The translations under genes were made by a program, and so were the position numbers. DNA of 64,000 bases from Albula goreensis (lineage: Eukaryota > Chordata > Actinopteri > Albuliformes > Albulidae): positions 1,458,731-1,522,730 of the forward strand of contig CM040746.1 of assembly GCA_022829145.1 (NCBI GenBank). The letters run 5' to 3'. The notes beneath the pieces are model-generated. The model did no database searches, had not been told where the DNA came from, and saw only the letters and a list, made by a program, of their open reading frames with translations. Of the stretch, positions 47,200 through 56,920 are shown one piece after another (position 1 is the first letter of the stretch; the number at the start of each line of letters is the position of its first letter).

Positions 47200-47420
47200 G
47201 GCCATCAACACGTGTTGTGCTTGTGAGATGGAGTGATTTTGGAGCGTGCAAGGAACAGGAGAGGACCGAAACCTCCTCCTTTTTTCAAAAAGTCGCTCCT
47301 CGCTTCCAGGAAAAATTGCGCCATTCCGCTCGCTCCCCACTCCCCTCCCACTCCGCACCGCTCACATACTCTGCTTCTACTGCTGCAGCTTCTCTGGCAA
47401 ATTCATGGGGCGCTTGCTTT
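47200..47420 (-). repeat. CpG- and purine-rich stretch with GAGCG motifs, possible transposon piece
   Basis: On the minus strand this stretch repeats GGAG/GAGCGAGCGG-like motifs, then GCGAGGAGCGACTTTTTGAA and GGAGGTTTCGGTCC. Open frames exist on both strands but have no domain. The motif style recalls the GGAGCG-rich end regions of some fish hAT elements, but I cannot confirm this; a CpG-rich regulatory piece is the alternative. Confidence 0.25.
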
Positions 47421-47629
47421 GACACGCCTCCAAAACATGTACACCGATCCGCCACTTCAGTCTGGAGCATGTCTATGATCCCGTAGGCCTGCTGTCCCAA
47501 GATCCTGTGTTCCCAGGACTCTGCATTCCCTCAAACTGAAAACAGTCCCTTGTCCTATGTGGCCTCAATTCTTATTTTCGTCAATATAAAGAGAAAAATA
47601 GTGTCCATACCTCTATTAAATTATTTGTA
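47421..47629. other. Unique spacer
   Basis: No feature recognised. Confidence 0.5.
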
Positions 47630-47858
47630 GTTTGGTAAAACAGAGATTCGGGAGAAGAACTCTCAGGCAACCCCTCTACCTATCACTCCCCTTCTGGTCC
47701 CTACAGGTATATAAACACCACGTACCTTTACCCATCGTGCTTAGCATCTCCGGCTCCTCCCCCTTTGGACTCCAAGCCCAAGTTCATTCTTTTCTATCCC
47801 TTATCAATAAACTCCTCTTAAATACTGTATCGTTGTCTGAGATTTCATACTACTGAAT
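47630..47858 (+). mobile_element. LTR-like dispersed repeat, copy C (internally deleted)
   Basis: It starts GTTTGGTAAAACAGA, like copies A and B, lacks about 120 bp of the middle, and resumes with CCCCCTTTGGACTCCAAGCCCAAGTTCA, CAATAAACTCCT (AATAAA at about 47806) and TTGTCTGAGATTTCATACTACTGAA. The internal ACAGGTATATAAACACC near 47703 is TATA-like and may be the retroelement promoter. Confidence 0.55.
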
Positions 47859-48159
47859 ATACTAAAATGCATGGTCTGATTGTAAATGTTTTGTCAACTG
47901 ATATTACATTTTATGGACAAGCAGAAGATATTCACTTATTCAATCTCACTTGTGTCATACATAACAGTGAACAAGAACAAAAATTAGTTTAGTAATGGAA
48001 AGGCTTTAAAAACGGTTTTTAAATGTCATCTTATTTGAACTTTGCAGAAAGTAATGAAATTGTTAGTAGAATTAGAATATAATTATGTAGATTGGCATAT
48101 TTTTATACAAGATACATTTTTTAATATGCAACATTAACAACTTAGTATTAAAATTACAA
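47859..48159. other. AT-rich unique sequence
   Basis: No feature recognised. Confidence 0.5.
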
Positions 48160-48600
48160 AACTTTAACAAAGTTAGCATTAGCTCTGGCATGAACAACAT
48201 TAGCCACATCCTGTTCCTCACATTAGCATTGCAGTCATTCTTACTGGTGGACTCAGCCTAACAGTGATTGCTATGAACGAGTTAGCTGCTCAGTGCTTCA
48301 TACCTCAGATCGATAGTTCTGCACTCTAGCCAAGCGTTGCAGCTCAGTGCTTTAGCATAGTGATTTAGCCTTGCATCACCGTTTAGCCTTCAGGGCAATT
48401 TTGTAGTTTAGTGTTTTATCTTTCAGCTTAATGTTTCACCTCAGTGCTTTAGCCTGTAGTTCAGTGTTTTACCTTAGTGTTTTAACATTTAAATCAGTGT
48501 TTTCATTCAGTGTTTCAGCCTTAAACTCAATGTTTTTCTCATTCTTTCAGTGCTGTAAGTTAGCTGAGTACGTTAGCCCTTAGGCCAATGATCTGACTTT
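48160..48600. repeat. Cryptic repeat of TTAGC / CAGTGTTTTAGCC motifs
   Basis: Short related words such as CATTAGC, CAGTGCTTTAGC, CAGTGTTTTA and GTTTAGCCTT recur every 15-25 bp without a strict period. This looks like an old, diverged tandem array. Confidence 0.6.
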
Positions 48601-49050
48601 TAGCTTCGTTCTTTCGCTGGGCACGCCACCAGATTGACAAATCCACTTGCGTTATATTCAGCTCAGCAAAGAGTTCTAAGCACAGCCTTCCATGACACGC
48701 ATTGGCACAGTTAATACGCGTCTCTCTCTCTCTCTCCTCACAGAGCCTTGCAGTTCTCTCCTGGTGTTCCCTCCTTCGTTCAGTATGCAGGGGGAATATT
48801 CAGTTACCTTTGTTAATTAATTTGTTTGTACAGTATTGCAATATTTTCGCTTTCCCCTGACTCGACAGTTTGCAAAGTTGATAATTCTTGGCAGGCTGCA
48901 CATGCAGAGGAAATATATTGATGATGTAATCATAAAGCTAGGAATGAGCATGTCTCATTGTACTCCCACTGCATGGCGGTCTCCCCCAGCGAAACGGCAC
49001 ACAACATTAACTTAATCTGGCCTCCTAGGTACACAGAACTAACAGTTTAA
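48601..49050. other. Unique sequence
   Basis: No gene. A short CT run is at 48721-48736. Confidence 0.5.
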
Positions 49051-49290
49051 TGCCGCCCACAGACAAACACTCTCACACACTTACAGACGCACACAGTTAC
49101 ATGCATGCGCAAACACACACTCATAAATACATGAACGCACCCACAGACACATACACGCATGCACATACAAACATGCATGATCATATTCACACATAAACAT
49201 ACATGCACCCACAGGGTCATATACAAACACATGCACATACACACATAATCACACACATATAATCACACACACACTCACGCACACAGACCT
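49051..49290. repeat. CA-rich cryptic simple tract
   Basis: ACACAC, ACATAC and CATGCA words dominate without a long pure run. The minus-strand Cys/Met/Val frame across it is an artefact. Confidence 0.85.
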
Positions 49291-49393
49291 GACTAACTCC
49301 AGTATCGCAGCTGCAACAGCTGCTCATGTTTAAACAAATGTAGCATTACACCAAAACAGAGAGTATTTTTGTAAGGATTTTTATTTATTCGTC
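49291..49393. other. Unique spacer
   Basis: No feature recognised. Confidence 0.5.
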
Positions 49394-49432
49394 TGTTTAC
49401 TTGTTTGTTTGTTCGTTTGTTTGTTTGTTTGT
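49394..49432. repeat. (GTTT)n microsatellite
   Basis: TTTG/GTTT tetramers, about nine copies with ACTT and GTTC interruptions. Confidence 0.9.
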
Positions 49433-50180
49433 CCTCTGGTCTGTTATTGGGGATTTGTCTTTCATCCTCAACAAAATTACTGAAAAATGAACTGTCTGAT
49501 TAAACAGTTGTTTATCTTGCAATTGATTTGGAATCTGAGTCGCAAACTGTCCTCCTATAAACCCAAGAAACTACAGAACCTTAACACATAACACCCTGTA
49601 TTACTATTGCAATAAACACTTACACATATTTCTCATTTGGCTAACCTTTATGCAAGATAAATGTTCACAGCTTGCGTTTTTGTGTGCTTTATATTTTAAT
49701 AGGTGTATATATTTACAAAGACAGTTAATGTGTTGAGGTATGCATCTCGCCCTAGAGTCCCACTGCAGTGTTCCATTATAGAATGGACTGGAACTGGCAG
49801 CCCCATTCTAACTAGGCTCTCCTCAATGTCCTTTGAGCCTGGCATCACAACTGAGAGACAAATGCTCCACTGCAGGATAAAAAAAAAGGAAAACGTTAGA
49901 ATATCTCAGGTTACCTTACGCTGAAATTCTATTATGAGAGGTGGAGAAACCATGGCCCCTGACTACATATATTGATTGGCGTTTCAATTTCCCAGACATT
50001 TTTTTCTTTTTTATGAACTATTACTTTCCAGATGATTCCAACAAGGGTACAGTACATGCAACATTGTATGTAGTTGTATAGAATCAAAGCATGTTCATTG
50101 CAAAGGAAAGATACTCACTGGAAAATGTACAGAAAGACAATGCATCTAAATTAAATGAGTGTGCTGTAATGTTTACAGTA
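49433..50180. other. Unique sequence, no gene recognised
   Basis: No feature recognised. Confidence 0.5.
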
Positions 50181-50229
50181 ATCCACACACACATTATCAT
50201 ATACATACATACACACACATACGGACACG

Positions 50230-50262
<33 letters not shown>
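50181..50262. repeat. CA/CG alternating tract
   Basis: CA-rich sequence leads into CACGCACGCGCGCGCACACA and a pure CA run to about 50260. A strictly alternating purine-pyrimidine tract of about 40 bp including CG steps is a favourable Z-DNA sequence. Confidence 0.9.
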
Positions 50263-50263
<1 letters not shown>

Positions 50264-51096
50264 CTGAAATGCATTTAGTTGTTGTGTTCCGTGAAAGCAG
50301 AGATAAACTGTATCGCGACATGCTATCATTGTAGAATTTTCTGACACATTAAAATGGCCATATGTCATTATTCAAATTATTTGTCTGTGTCGTTATTCAT
50401 TATGTCTATGTCTGATTGCTTGTGATTTGGGAAGCAAACCGTACAGTAGAGTGCAAATGCGACCATGTGGCCATTATGGTTTTGTTTATACACAGACTGG
50501 GTGCATTCTGGGAAGGAGAGTTTTTTTTCTCAGCCACTTCTAACAAATGCCACATCGGGACCTCCTGTCCATCATTATGTTTGTCGATCAAACCTATCAA
50601 TTATGGCCCACGCACTCTGTTCCTGAATTTTTGTGATTCAGAAGCAGTCCTGGTATTTAAGCTTGTTAGCGCATTTAAAATAGCCTTTTACCTAAAGCTG
50701 CAAAGCAGTATTTTAATTGCTACTGTTTGCTCTGATAAAGGAATTGATTGGATTATCTCATTGGCTGTGAAGCACCTTTGAAAGTAGCACAACGTTGTCC
50801 ATTGGGTAGAAGCTGATTGAGATCAGACAGAATGCTGTGAGTGTACAACTGTGTCCAAAGGCTTTTTGTCTTGCCAGCAAGCTGTGTTTGCCAAATTGAA
50901 AGGTCTCACTTCCCCCAAAATTCATTCAAACACCAGGACAGGATTGTACTTGCGGTCTGATGAGAGTCCAGGCATGCCTGCTGTATTGGCACACCCAAAC
51001 AATGTATCAGAAATGAAAATGTAGCACCATTTGTACATTACACTACCAGCCTTAGCTAGAGTGATACTATCATTACACCCTCGCTAACATTATATT
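50263..51096. other. Unique sequence, no gene recognised
   Basis: A 121-codon frame at 50416-50781 overlaps another on the minus strand and has no recognised domain. Confidence 0.45.
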
Positions 51097-51252
51097 TAAA
51101 GCATTTATAGGCATTATTATCCAGAGCAATTTATGTATCTTATATTTATGCTCAAGGGAAAAAAAATCTCATTTTTCTGTCTGGGAAGTGAATGTAAGAC
51201 TTCTGATTCACAAGACCTGCTCTCCAACCATTATACTAAATTTCTGCCTCCT
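51097..51252 (-). mobile_element. tRNA-derived SINE of a different subtype, minus strand
   Basis: Read on the minus strand it has a tRNA-like head GGCAGAAATTTAGTATAATG followed by GTTGG and a B-box-like TTACATTCACTTCCC, and ends CTCTGGATAATAATGCCTAT then AAATGC, a worn LINE-type tail. The head differs from the SINE family at 8844, so it is a separate tRNA-derived family. Strongly diverged. Confidence 0.55.
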
Positions 51253-53196
51253 TTTTTTACTTTTTAATGCCTAAATTATACGACGCCAGGACTCTTGGTC
51301 AGATGGCTCACAGGAGGTATGTTGGTTTGTGCAGTGTTTCATATCCATAAGTGTATTCAGCTATCATCAGTTCAATAAAAGTAAATCCATGTTATAAGAA
51401 ACATTATTTTTATTGAAACATAATGTCCCGCAAAATGTTTTAACAGTTATTTATTTTGCTGTATAGCTTTTTTTTATCATCATCATTATGCTTGTTGTTT
51501 TTTGAACCATGCTTTTGCCAGCTATCTTACATACTGTATTTTCATTGTATTTTCACATGGCATAGAGATTATTCATTTTCTTCTCATTACACATGCGAAG
51601 CGGGCCACGAAATGGCTTCCCTCAGGCTACGAGACTAAAGACAGGGACAGGACATTAGCCTGTATCTGTGCCGCGATGTCATACGGCTGCAGTAAAAGAG
51701 GACGCGTTCGCGAGGACAGGGGGGAAGGAGATGAGTGCAGCACACGCTTCCCCCTGTGGCAGTGCTAAACAGACAGGCCGCGGCACAAACTCTGCGCGGA
51801 GACGGTGCTCATTACCCATAAACCATCTCTGATTTCTCCTTATCATTCTCGGGTGGGTGGAGCGCGAGGGGCAGGTGAATCGCAAATGAAGTTCATGCGC
51901 TGACATCGCATCGGACGTTGTTTGGTTTTCTGTTCTTCAGGTAAGACAAGAGCATTGAGGGGGGAGAGAAATGTCAGTTGAAAACAGGCCCAATTAACAT
52001 AGCACCACTGTGAGAGCCTTCAGCCAAATATAACATATGCATTTATACCCACAGACCTCGTGGCTATATAGTCAGTGGATCACACACTTTTCCAAAGCAT
52101 TGTATCTTTGTATTCAATCAGTGCTGGACTTAAGTTTACTTAACGTCCTGAAAGCATACAGCATACTGTGGAGTTCATCGTCACAGAACAGTGAGTGCAC
52201 GATTATACATGAGCTCAATATTTTGTTTGTCCGTCTGTCTGCCTTATTTCTATCTTGCAATCTATCTACCCGGAAGTGCGTTCTGAAATTTTAGCAGCTA
52301 TACCCTGGAAATATGTATTGCATCTTTGACATGCACACAAAGTTATAGCAGTGTCTGTGCAGCATAATAACAATTTGTGCAAAATTCTAGCAGCAGTAAA
52401 GCATGCCCTTCTGCAGTAGAATATACAGCTGCAGGAGATGCAAAAAAAATGCAGCGCTTGAAGTCCTGCAGGAGTTTTAACCAACTGTACCTGTTTCATA
52501 GATACAGAGGAGACTTGGGTCAAATACTTTAACCCTGTCACATCTGGTTTCGAATTGTGGGTGGAGATTCCGTTAATTCAGTTAATTCGGGCAGATTCAA
52601 TTGTAGTTTTCATCAGCATAGGGTCAAATAAACACCATTACCTTTCACCCATCAGATAGACAAGATAGTTAATGATTAGCAACCAACAGCCTAAACATTT
52701 GTATAATTGTCTATTCCAGTTTTTACACTTTTGTCCTGCTAACACCTCCCTCTTGTTCAGGTTTTTGCATTACAAGTTATCAGCTAGCTCCATTTCAATT
52801 TTACAGTTTGACTTGAACTACAAGAATCAAACTGATCGGGGTCAAACAGCAGCTCTCTGACTGGCCAGACAGGGGCAGATTACTCGCGAGGTGATGCCAG
52901 GAGAGGTCAAGAGCAGGGCAGATAATCTGCTGCGTTGACAGTTGGCCACCTTCCATTGACTTGAATGGAAAGATATTTTTGCTGTACCATAATGACAATT
53001 TAAACAGAAATGTCTGTCATACACTGCATTAAGTTTAGCTGCATACGGAATGCATGCATAACATAAATACTGTGATGCCAGGAGAGGTGGTGGGAGGAGC
53101 AGTTTGCTGTTGTCAGTCTTCCTGCTCCTCCCCTTATCCTAGAGAGCCAAGAGGTTCTTGGACAGCAGCTGGCTGAGAAATAGACAAGCTAATGGA
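51253..53196. other. Unique sequence, no gene recognised
   Basis: The block at 51590-51920 is CpG-richer with overlapping open frames on both strands but no domain. A short repeated phrase TGATGCCAGGAGAGGT occurs at 52892 and 53073. Confidence 0.4.
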
Positions 53197-53540
53197 GTTT
53201 GTTAAAACAAAAGTTTGTGGGAAGTATTTTCAGACAACCCTTCACTCGAATGTCTCTATCTGTCCAATCTGGTTTTCTTTGCGGGTACTAGATTGCCACA
53301 TACTTTATCTCCCATCACGCTCTCTGCTTCCAGCATCCCTCCCCCTCCCCATGTCCACCTTCATGTCTACTTCCTTTCTTCTGTATTTCTCCTTCTCTCC
53401 TAGCTGTCCGGTAGGGGGGTTCACCTCAACAAAAATTGTGAGGTATGACGCTTCTCCCCTGGACTCCGAGCCAAAGATCAAACGTCCGTACCTCCTTCCA
53501 AGCGCATTCAATTTTGTCCGAAAATTCATTCTACTGAAAC
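53197..53540 (+). mobile_element. LTR-like dispersed repeat, copy B
   Basis: Collinear with copy A over its whole length: GTTTGTTAAAACAAA, CAGACAACCCTTCACTCGAA, TCTCCCATCACGCTCTCTGC, CAGCATCCCTCCCCCTCCCC, GGGGGTTCACCTC, GTGAGGTATGACGC, CCTGGACTCCGAGCC, CCTTCCAAGCGCATTCA, TTGTCCGAAAATTCATTCTA. The AATAAA present in copies A and C is lost. Open frames on both strands across it are not conserved between copies. Confidence 0.6.
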
Positions 53541-53924
53541 CTGTTTAGTGTTTGTTATCGGTCCAGGCGTAAAAGCAAGGTCTGCTAGGCTGGAAGGGGG
53601 TGGAATTTTCGTATTTTGGTTTCCTATTTTACGGTTTGTTGGTTCTGCTGGGTTTGGTTTATGGCTGTTGTGGATGCTCTATTGTGTTCTGTATACTTTA
53701 GTTTTTACACATACCCAAAAGGGAGAAATAAATAGCCATTGGCCACTTTTTTGGCTTCCAGTGCTTTGTGCTTTTCTCCAACTCTCCACCTGGCCCAGTG
53801 GTCACGCATGACACTGCCCCAAAACAGCTTCGTATTTCTTTACATAAATGGACATTAGTTAAGGGTGAATTTGAAACATAAAAACTCATATCATTTTCAC
53901 ACATTTTCACACATATCACATATA
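53541..53924. other. Possible continuation of LTR-like element
   Basis: Downstream of copy B, CGCATGACACTGCCCC at 53805 resembles GGCATGACACTGCCCC in copy A, and GAGAAATAAATAGCC at 53722 contains AATAAA. This may be a second, partial copy or an internal piece; no protein domain is recognised. Confidence 0.3.
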
Positions 53925-54128
53925 GGGGTAACCTGTAGTCTAGTGGCTAAGGTACATGACTGGGACCCTAGAGGTTGGTGGTTCAAGCCCCAGTCCAGCC
54001 ACAGCAAGATCACCACTGCTGTTGGGCCCTTGAGCAAGGCCCTTAACCCCACATTGCTCCCAGAGATATAGGATTAGCCCCTGGCTTTGGATAAAAGCAT
54101 CAGCTAAATGACGATAATGTAATGTAAC
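53925..54128 (+). mobile_element. tRNA-derived SINE, copy 3
   Basis: Same family as 8844 and 22950: CCTGTAGTCTAGTGGCTAAG, B-box-like GGTTCAAGCCCC, GTTGGGCCCTTGAGCAAGGC, ACATTGCTCCCAG. The tail CTTTGGATAAAAGCATCAGC follows, ending in TAATGTAATGTAAC. This copy lacks about 20 bp before the tail (the ATCAACTGTAAGTC part seen in copy 1). Confidence 0.85.
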
Positions 54129-56194
54129 ATATTACTGGCACATTCTCTATGGACTTGAGATAAATGAGCAGGCTGGATGGACTGGGTTGTTCTCATCCTG
54201 TTTGATTTCTATGTTCTTATGAACTAAAAGCATTTATTTACACTCCATATACATAGAGACCAAAACATTTAGTCTCACAGATGTATCCCAATATAACAAA
54301 AGTTAGCCTGTAATATGTGTAACGTTTTCTAAACGTATTCTGTAACATAACACATAACACCTCATCGCATTCAGACTTTAAGAACCAGAGCAGAGATTGC
54401 TGCGACCAGCACTTTACTTAGCCTTTGATTGTGGCAAGTGGGCCATTGCAAACTATTATTAATGTATTTTAAATTTAAAAAGAGAAGTACATGCATTATT
54501 TTTCGCAATTTTGAACTTCCAAAATGTTGTAATTATCACTGACTCAGCTATAATGGATACGTAGCCTTTTAATCCTACTGTGCATTACTGAGAAACCTAT
54601 TAGGAGACTTGTTGAGAAGTTTTTGAGTAGCGTAATTAAAACCAAGAAAAATGTACCGAACGTTATTTGCCTGGATTCTAAGAAGTCAAAAGTCCCAACA
54701 AAACATTGGCAGTAAAATCGGTTTTGTTTGGCAAATTACAAATTCAGATTTGACAAAAAAGAAGTGAAGATTTTGTAGTTCTGGTGCCCACAGAGTCTCG
54801 TTGAGATGGAGCTGAGAGGAACATTTCAACGTGTCTATGATCAACGATGGCTTTCTTTAACACGGGAGTTTTGAATCAAGTCAACCCTGCGAAAGCCCTC
54901 CACTACAGTGCTTATGAACACTGTAGACTTGGTGAAAGGCCGGTCATGTGACTTCTCACAAAGAAAAGGAAGGAGAAACACAATGGCATGGACTCCAGCT
55001 GTACTAACAGCAAAACTGCACCACACTGATCAAAATTACACACAATTATGTTCCACTGATTTTTAAACCAATCAAGCCATCAATCCAAATGTATTTCTTA
55101 TAGTACTATTTTGAGCTGCGTTACCACAAAGCACTTGACAGATGGAATTCGACGGGAAAAAAACATAAAACTCGGACTGAAATGGGAAGAGGGGGCTTTA
55201 TAATGATTGCAGAGACTAAAAAGCTCCTGTAGAGCACAGGAACAGAAAACGAAATTAAATACGGTGAAATGAAAAATAAGGTTTGAGAACTGAAACGCTT
55301 CAGCCGGTGTTATTTGCACAAAAGAAGACGAAATGAAAAACAGACAGTGGTTCATTTTGAAATGTTAACCAAAACAAGAGCGTCCCTCGTATTTACACAA
55401 CCCCAAATTAACAACATTTTTCATGTTTCCTTGTGGATTTTTTTCACATCAATTTTAAGTGATTTATTGAGCAATTGATTGATTTTTTTATCGATCATAA
55501 TTTTAAAAAATCATTAAAAATAGCTAGATAAGCACCGGAACCTCACAAAAAAATTGACAGGTTTGATCCATCAATGTTTCCAACATCGTAGATTTAGGAA
55601 TTATTCTATAGGGTCCATATATATTCTTCATTTAAAGTTGACCTGTGTATTTCAATGCTACTCTAAGATACCAAATTGTAACCATAATAAAGATGTTTTG
55701 TTATGAACGGTTCATGCAATGTTGCAATTTAAGTTACCTATTTGTGGCCAATGCTATTTTTTTCTGTATTACACAGACAAAGGATAGGAGTCTTAGCCAA
55801 AAGGAAGGTGTCTTAGTGAAACGGAAGCTGTGTGTAGATGGTGAAGTTATGGTGATTGCTATCATGATGCTAAACATGTTGTATTGTTATGGTAAACCCT
55901 AATATGATGATTCATGGACAGGCCCGGTTTAATGGAGGTGACATAAACAGACGGCAGATGTGCTGTAAATTGGATGCTAAGTGGCACATATTGGCAGTAA
56001 TAGAGTCAGACCTGTCTTTAGCCATTCAGTCCAGGATTTATTTGCCTTCCTGCTCAGCGGTCTCAGGTGCTGCACTGCTGTCAGCCAGTCACTGATGGAG
56101 AATAAATAAATAAGCCTTTATTGTGTTTCTATTGTGGTCCGTATCCCCGAACGTACCCTGCCGATTAGCAGCCACAGTGTCGCCTTGTACTCCC
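54129..56194. other. AT-rich unique sequence, no gene recognised
   Basis: No exon or repeat recognised. Open frames at 54841-55026, 55098-55355 and 55645-55902 lack domains. Confidence 0.5.
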
Positions 56195-56920
56195 CCGACA
56201 CACACACACACACACACAAACACGTACCCACAAACATACAGTTACAAACATGCACAAATATATATGTATGTATGTATATTTTTTTATGAACACACTCACA
56301 CTCACACACCTACAAGCATACACTTACATGTAGGCACACAAAAACACACACAGACACACAATACGCTCAAACACACTCTTGCACACAAATAGAAACACAC
56401 TCACAAATACACACAAACATGTATATACAAAACACACACGCGCGCACACAACACACATACACTCATAAAGTCATAAAGACTTACACACACTCATACAAAA
56501 ACACACATGCGCATAAATACACACACACACAATGCTTGCACACACAAATACACACACACACACAAATGCACACATGGACATTTAAAAATACAAATACACT
56601 CAGAAATATTTACATAGGCGCACAATCATACAAATGATTCCATACACATACACACAAGTACACTTATTTCCCCACATAAGTACATACACACACTCGCACA
56701 GTCACACACATACATACACCAACGCAAATGCACTCCAATATACTAATACACAGATACATAAGATGCATACACATGCATACACAACTATACTCACATTCAC
56801 ACATGCAAAACTCTACTTACAAACACACAAGCACACATACACAAAAACACTTACAGATGTGTTTTTTATACATGCACCCTCACACGCAAACTCACACACT
56901 CATACACAGCGGACCTTGTT
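56195..56920. repeat. Long CA-rich cryptic simple tract, about 725 bp
   Basis: ACAC, ACATAC, CACTCA and CATACA words throughout, with short pure CA runs (56201-56217, 56520-56530) and CACGCGCGCACACA near 56439. Open frames in all directions encode His/Thr-rich artefacts. No period is fixed. Confidence 0.95.

Noticed and set aside
47080..47500. Overlapping frames on both strands as a small gene
   Set aside because: CpG- and purine-rich sequence lacks stops on both strands by composition; no domain. Kept only as a possible transposon piece.
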